Source of the DNA: an uncultured Woeseiaceae bacterium
GTDB lineage: Bacteria > Pseudomonadota > Gammaproteobacteria > Steroidobacterales > Woeseiaceae
NCBI GenBank assembly: GCA_945787845.1
Contig: CALZJH010000006.1
Span: 62,001-126,000 of the forward strand
Direction: 5' to 3'
DNA: 64,000 nucleotides
Shown here: positions 62,371 to 64,000 of the stretch, one piece after another
Position numbering within the stretch: position 1 is the first letter of the stretch
How the letters are laid out: the number at the start of each line of letters is the position of its first letter
Position numbers and translations under genes: made by a program
The notes under the pieces: model-generated
The model's input: the letters and a program-made list of their open reading frames with translations, nothing else
Told to the model about the DNA's origin: nothing
Database searches by the model: none

Positions 62371-64000
62371 TCAGGGCATCAGGTGCTTGTCGAGAAACCG
62401 GATTAGCGGGTCGTAGAGAAGCTCTGCCTCTTTAACATAATTAAAGCCGTGCCCGACGTCGTCTATAACGACAAAGTCCGGATCGGTTCCCTGCAGCCGC
62501 ATCAGCATGCGCAGTCGCCAGCTGTGCTCAATGTCGACGATCCGGTCCCGGGTTCCGTGGGCCAGGAATACCGGGCGCCTGATTTCCCGGTATCGATACA
62601 CGGGCGAGTTGGACGTCTGCTCTTCGTAGTCGAGGTCCGGGTCGCCAATGATCCGGATCAGTTCTTCGCGTAACGCGGGATTCTTGTACAGCCGCGACTG
62701 TGCAAACAAGAGCGTCAGGTCGGTTACGCCTGCAAACGACGCCGCGCACTGGTACAGCTCCGGGTTCCGAATGATGCTCATGAGCGCAGAGTAACCACCA
62801 TAACTCGCGCCGAAGATGCCGATCCTGTCGCGGTCCAGCTGTGGATGGGTTTGCAGTGCAAGCATCACGGCCGAGTCGATATCGTCTTCGATGCCGCGCC
62901 CCCACTCACGCAGGCCCGCTTCGACAAACTCCCTGCCGTATCCGGACGAGCCACGGTAATTAACCTGCAGCACAGCATAGCCGTTGTGTGCAAGCCACTG
63001 TACGTCGCTCGAATAGTAGCGGCTGTCGCGCACACCGATCGGCCCACCGTGTGGCATCACGACAAGCGGAACCGACGCACCGCCGGCAGCCGGCAAGGTA
63101 AGAAACGCGTCCACGAGCAGGCCTTCTTCGGCCTCGATCTCCAGGACAACCGTATCGCTCAAGGTCTTACCTTCGAGCCACGGCGATAGCGAGATGACCA
63201 TCTCGCACGTATCGCTCAGTTTGTCACAACGATAAATCTCGCCGTGGTCCTTTGACGTCGATGCGCTGACAAGCAGGACATTGTCGTCATTCGCGCGGCC
63301 GATGATGACGATGCCCTTGTCGGGGAACTTCTCCTGCAGGTCGAGGAACTCCTCATGACGCTCGTCAGCCAAAAAATGATAGCGAAGCAGACCCTGCTCC
63401 GAAAAAACAACGCCGTACGGTACGGGATGGTCGTCATCGACGAGGATCCGGCCAAGGTCGAAGCGCTCGTGTTCGAAGATCACGCGCGCCAGCGTGCCGG
63501 ACTGCAGATCAAATTCAACAGCCGCTACCTTGTCAGTACTGACATTCGACAACGCATAAAGCGTTTGACCGTCCGGCGACACGCTCACCGGATGGATACT
63601 GGATTCCTTGTTGGCGACCCAGCGTTGTTCCCATTCCCCGCTACCCACGCTGCGTTGCCAGATCTCGGGTATGCCATTCTGCCGCCTCAGCCCGACGACG
63701 TAGTTGCCCGCCTGGTCCTCAACGTACTCGACGAACGCGTCGGACCCTGTATCAATCTTGTTGCGTCCCCGAAACAGGCGGTCAGACTTGTCGAAGACGT
63801 TGATTCTGTAAAGGTCGACCGCGAAGACGTCTTCGTCGTCGCGGTACCGGGCGTAGACAACCCTGTCCGGATCGTCGAGGAGCGCGTCATGCAGGTAACC
63901 CCGAACCGGATGACGCTCCCAGGCGAGCTCCGCAAGGTCGCCATGTTCGTCCAGCCCCAGCTTGCTCGAATACAACCTCGAGCGTCCGGTGTCGCGGTTG
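62371..64000 (-). CDS. S9-family prolyl-oligopeptidase-type serine peptidase (5' end off window)
   Basis: The frame stays open to the right edge, so the N-terminus is missing; 543 residues are visible, against about 650-700 for the family. A beta-propeller region (about 1-270 of the visible part) is followed by an alpha/beta hydrolase domain with the catalytic triad: Ser in FGASYGGYSALMS, Asp in AHGTRDRIVDIEHSW and His in VGHGFNYV. PHGGP upstream forms the oxyanion site. It resembles acyl-aminoacyl-peptidase/DPP-like S9C enzymes that digest peptides. The start and any signal peptide cannot be judged here. Confidence 0.92.
   Translation of the reverse strand, partial: NRDTGRSRLYSSKLGLDEHGDLAELAWERHPVRGYLHDALLDDPDRVVYARYRDDEDVFAVDLYRINVFDKSDRLFRGRNKIDTGSDAFVEYVEDQAGNYVVGLRRQNGIPEIWQRSVGSGEWEQRWVANKESSIHPVSVSPDGQTLYALSNVSTDKVAAVEFDLQSGTLARVIFEHERFDLGRILVDDDHPVPYGVVFSEQGLLRYHFLADERHEEFLDLQEKFPDKGIVIIGRANDDNVLLVSASTSKDHGEIYRCDKLSDTCEMVISLSPWLEGKTLSDTVVLEIEAEEGLLVDAFLTLPAAGGASVPLVVMPHGGPIGVRDSRYYSSDVQWLAHNGYAVLQVNYRGSSGYGREFVEAGLREWGRGIEDDIDSAVMLALQTHPQLDRDRIGIFGASYGGYSALMSIIRNPELYQCAASFAGVTDLTLLFAQSRLYKNPALREELIRIIGDPDLDYEEQTSNSPVYRYREIRRPVFLAHGTRDRIVDIEHSWRLRMLMRLQGTDPDFVVIDDVGHGFNYVKEAELLYDPLIRFLDKHLMP

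Overview
The window is a dense, high-GC stretch of about 60 genes. No gene-free interval exceeds about 250 bases, and I saw no rRNA, tRNA or CRISPR array. Gene content points to a free-living, aerobic, heterotrophic gammaproteobacterium: SohB, LipA, a Tat-exported HiPIP, NAD-dependent formate dehydrogenase, the five-step Hut pathway, a Bat-type operon, and a signalling TPR protein with a short N-terminal membrane anchor. A marine-sediment lineage such as Woeseiales would fit, but this is an impression and was not tested.

Layout. 1-2.9 kb (minus): M48 metalloprotease (runs off the left edge), sohB, lipA. 3-7 kb: a small unknown protein, an OmpA-domain envelope protein, an alpha/beta hydrolase with a HAD phosphatase, and a glyoxalase I. 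7-14 kb (minus): a six-gene MoxR / DUF58 / DUF4381 / BatA / BatB-BatC fusion / BatD operon. 14-15.7 kb: a lipoprotein, a DUF192 protein and a haem-type membrane protein. 15.7-16.7 kb: a Sel1-repeat gene lying between two perfect 38-bp direct repeats of the 3' end of the aminotransferase gene, so probably an insertion. 16.7-24.1 kb: aminotransferase, HiPIP, then fdhD-fdsG-fdsB-fdsA behind a Fur-like palindrome. 24.1-26.9 kb: envelope lipoproteins, a SYLF protein and an unknown exported protein. 26.9-35.4 kb: hutF-hutC-hutU-hutH-hutG on minus, divergent from hutI and an MFS transporter, with a HutC-type operator between.

35.4-47.1 kb is the most novel part. Two divergent, translationally coupled operons encode four cobalamin-binding-type radical SAM proteins, two GNAT-like proteins, a GH3-family acyl-amido synthetase and a small membrane protein. 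A convergent RND/MMPL exporter closes the block. It looks like an undescribed pathway that builds, amidates and exports a small or lipid-like metabolite.

47.1-64 kb holds nitroreductase, cytochrome b561, an ATP/ADP-carrier-like transporter, a redoxin, a 7TM-PAS-GGDEF diguanylate cyclase, an APH-fold kinase and an AlbA_2 (Schlafen-type) protein. A 265-bp non-coding element with terminal inverted repeats supplies the TAG stop codons of both genes flanking it. Then come LOG, two divergent paralogous phosphoribosyltransferases, a CBS protein, an OsmC protein, a SIMPL protein, a TolB-like/TPR protein, a secreted protein with dockerin-like calcium loops, and an S9 peptidase cut by the right edge.
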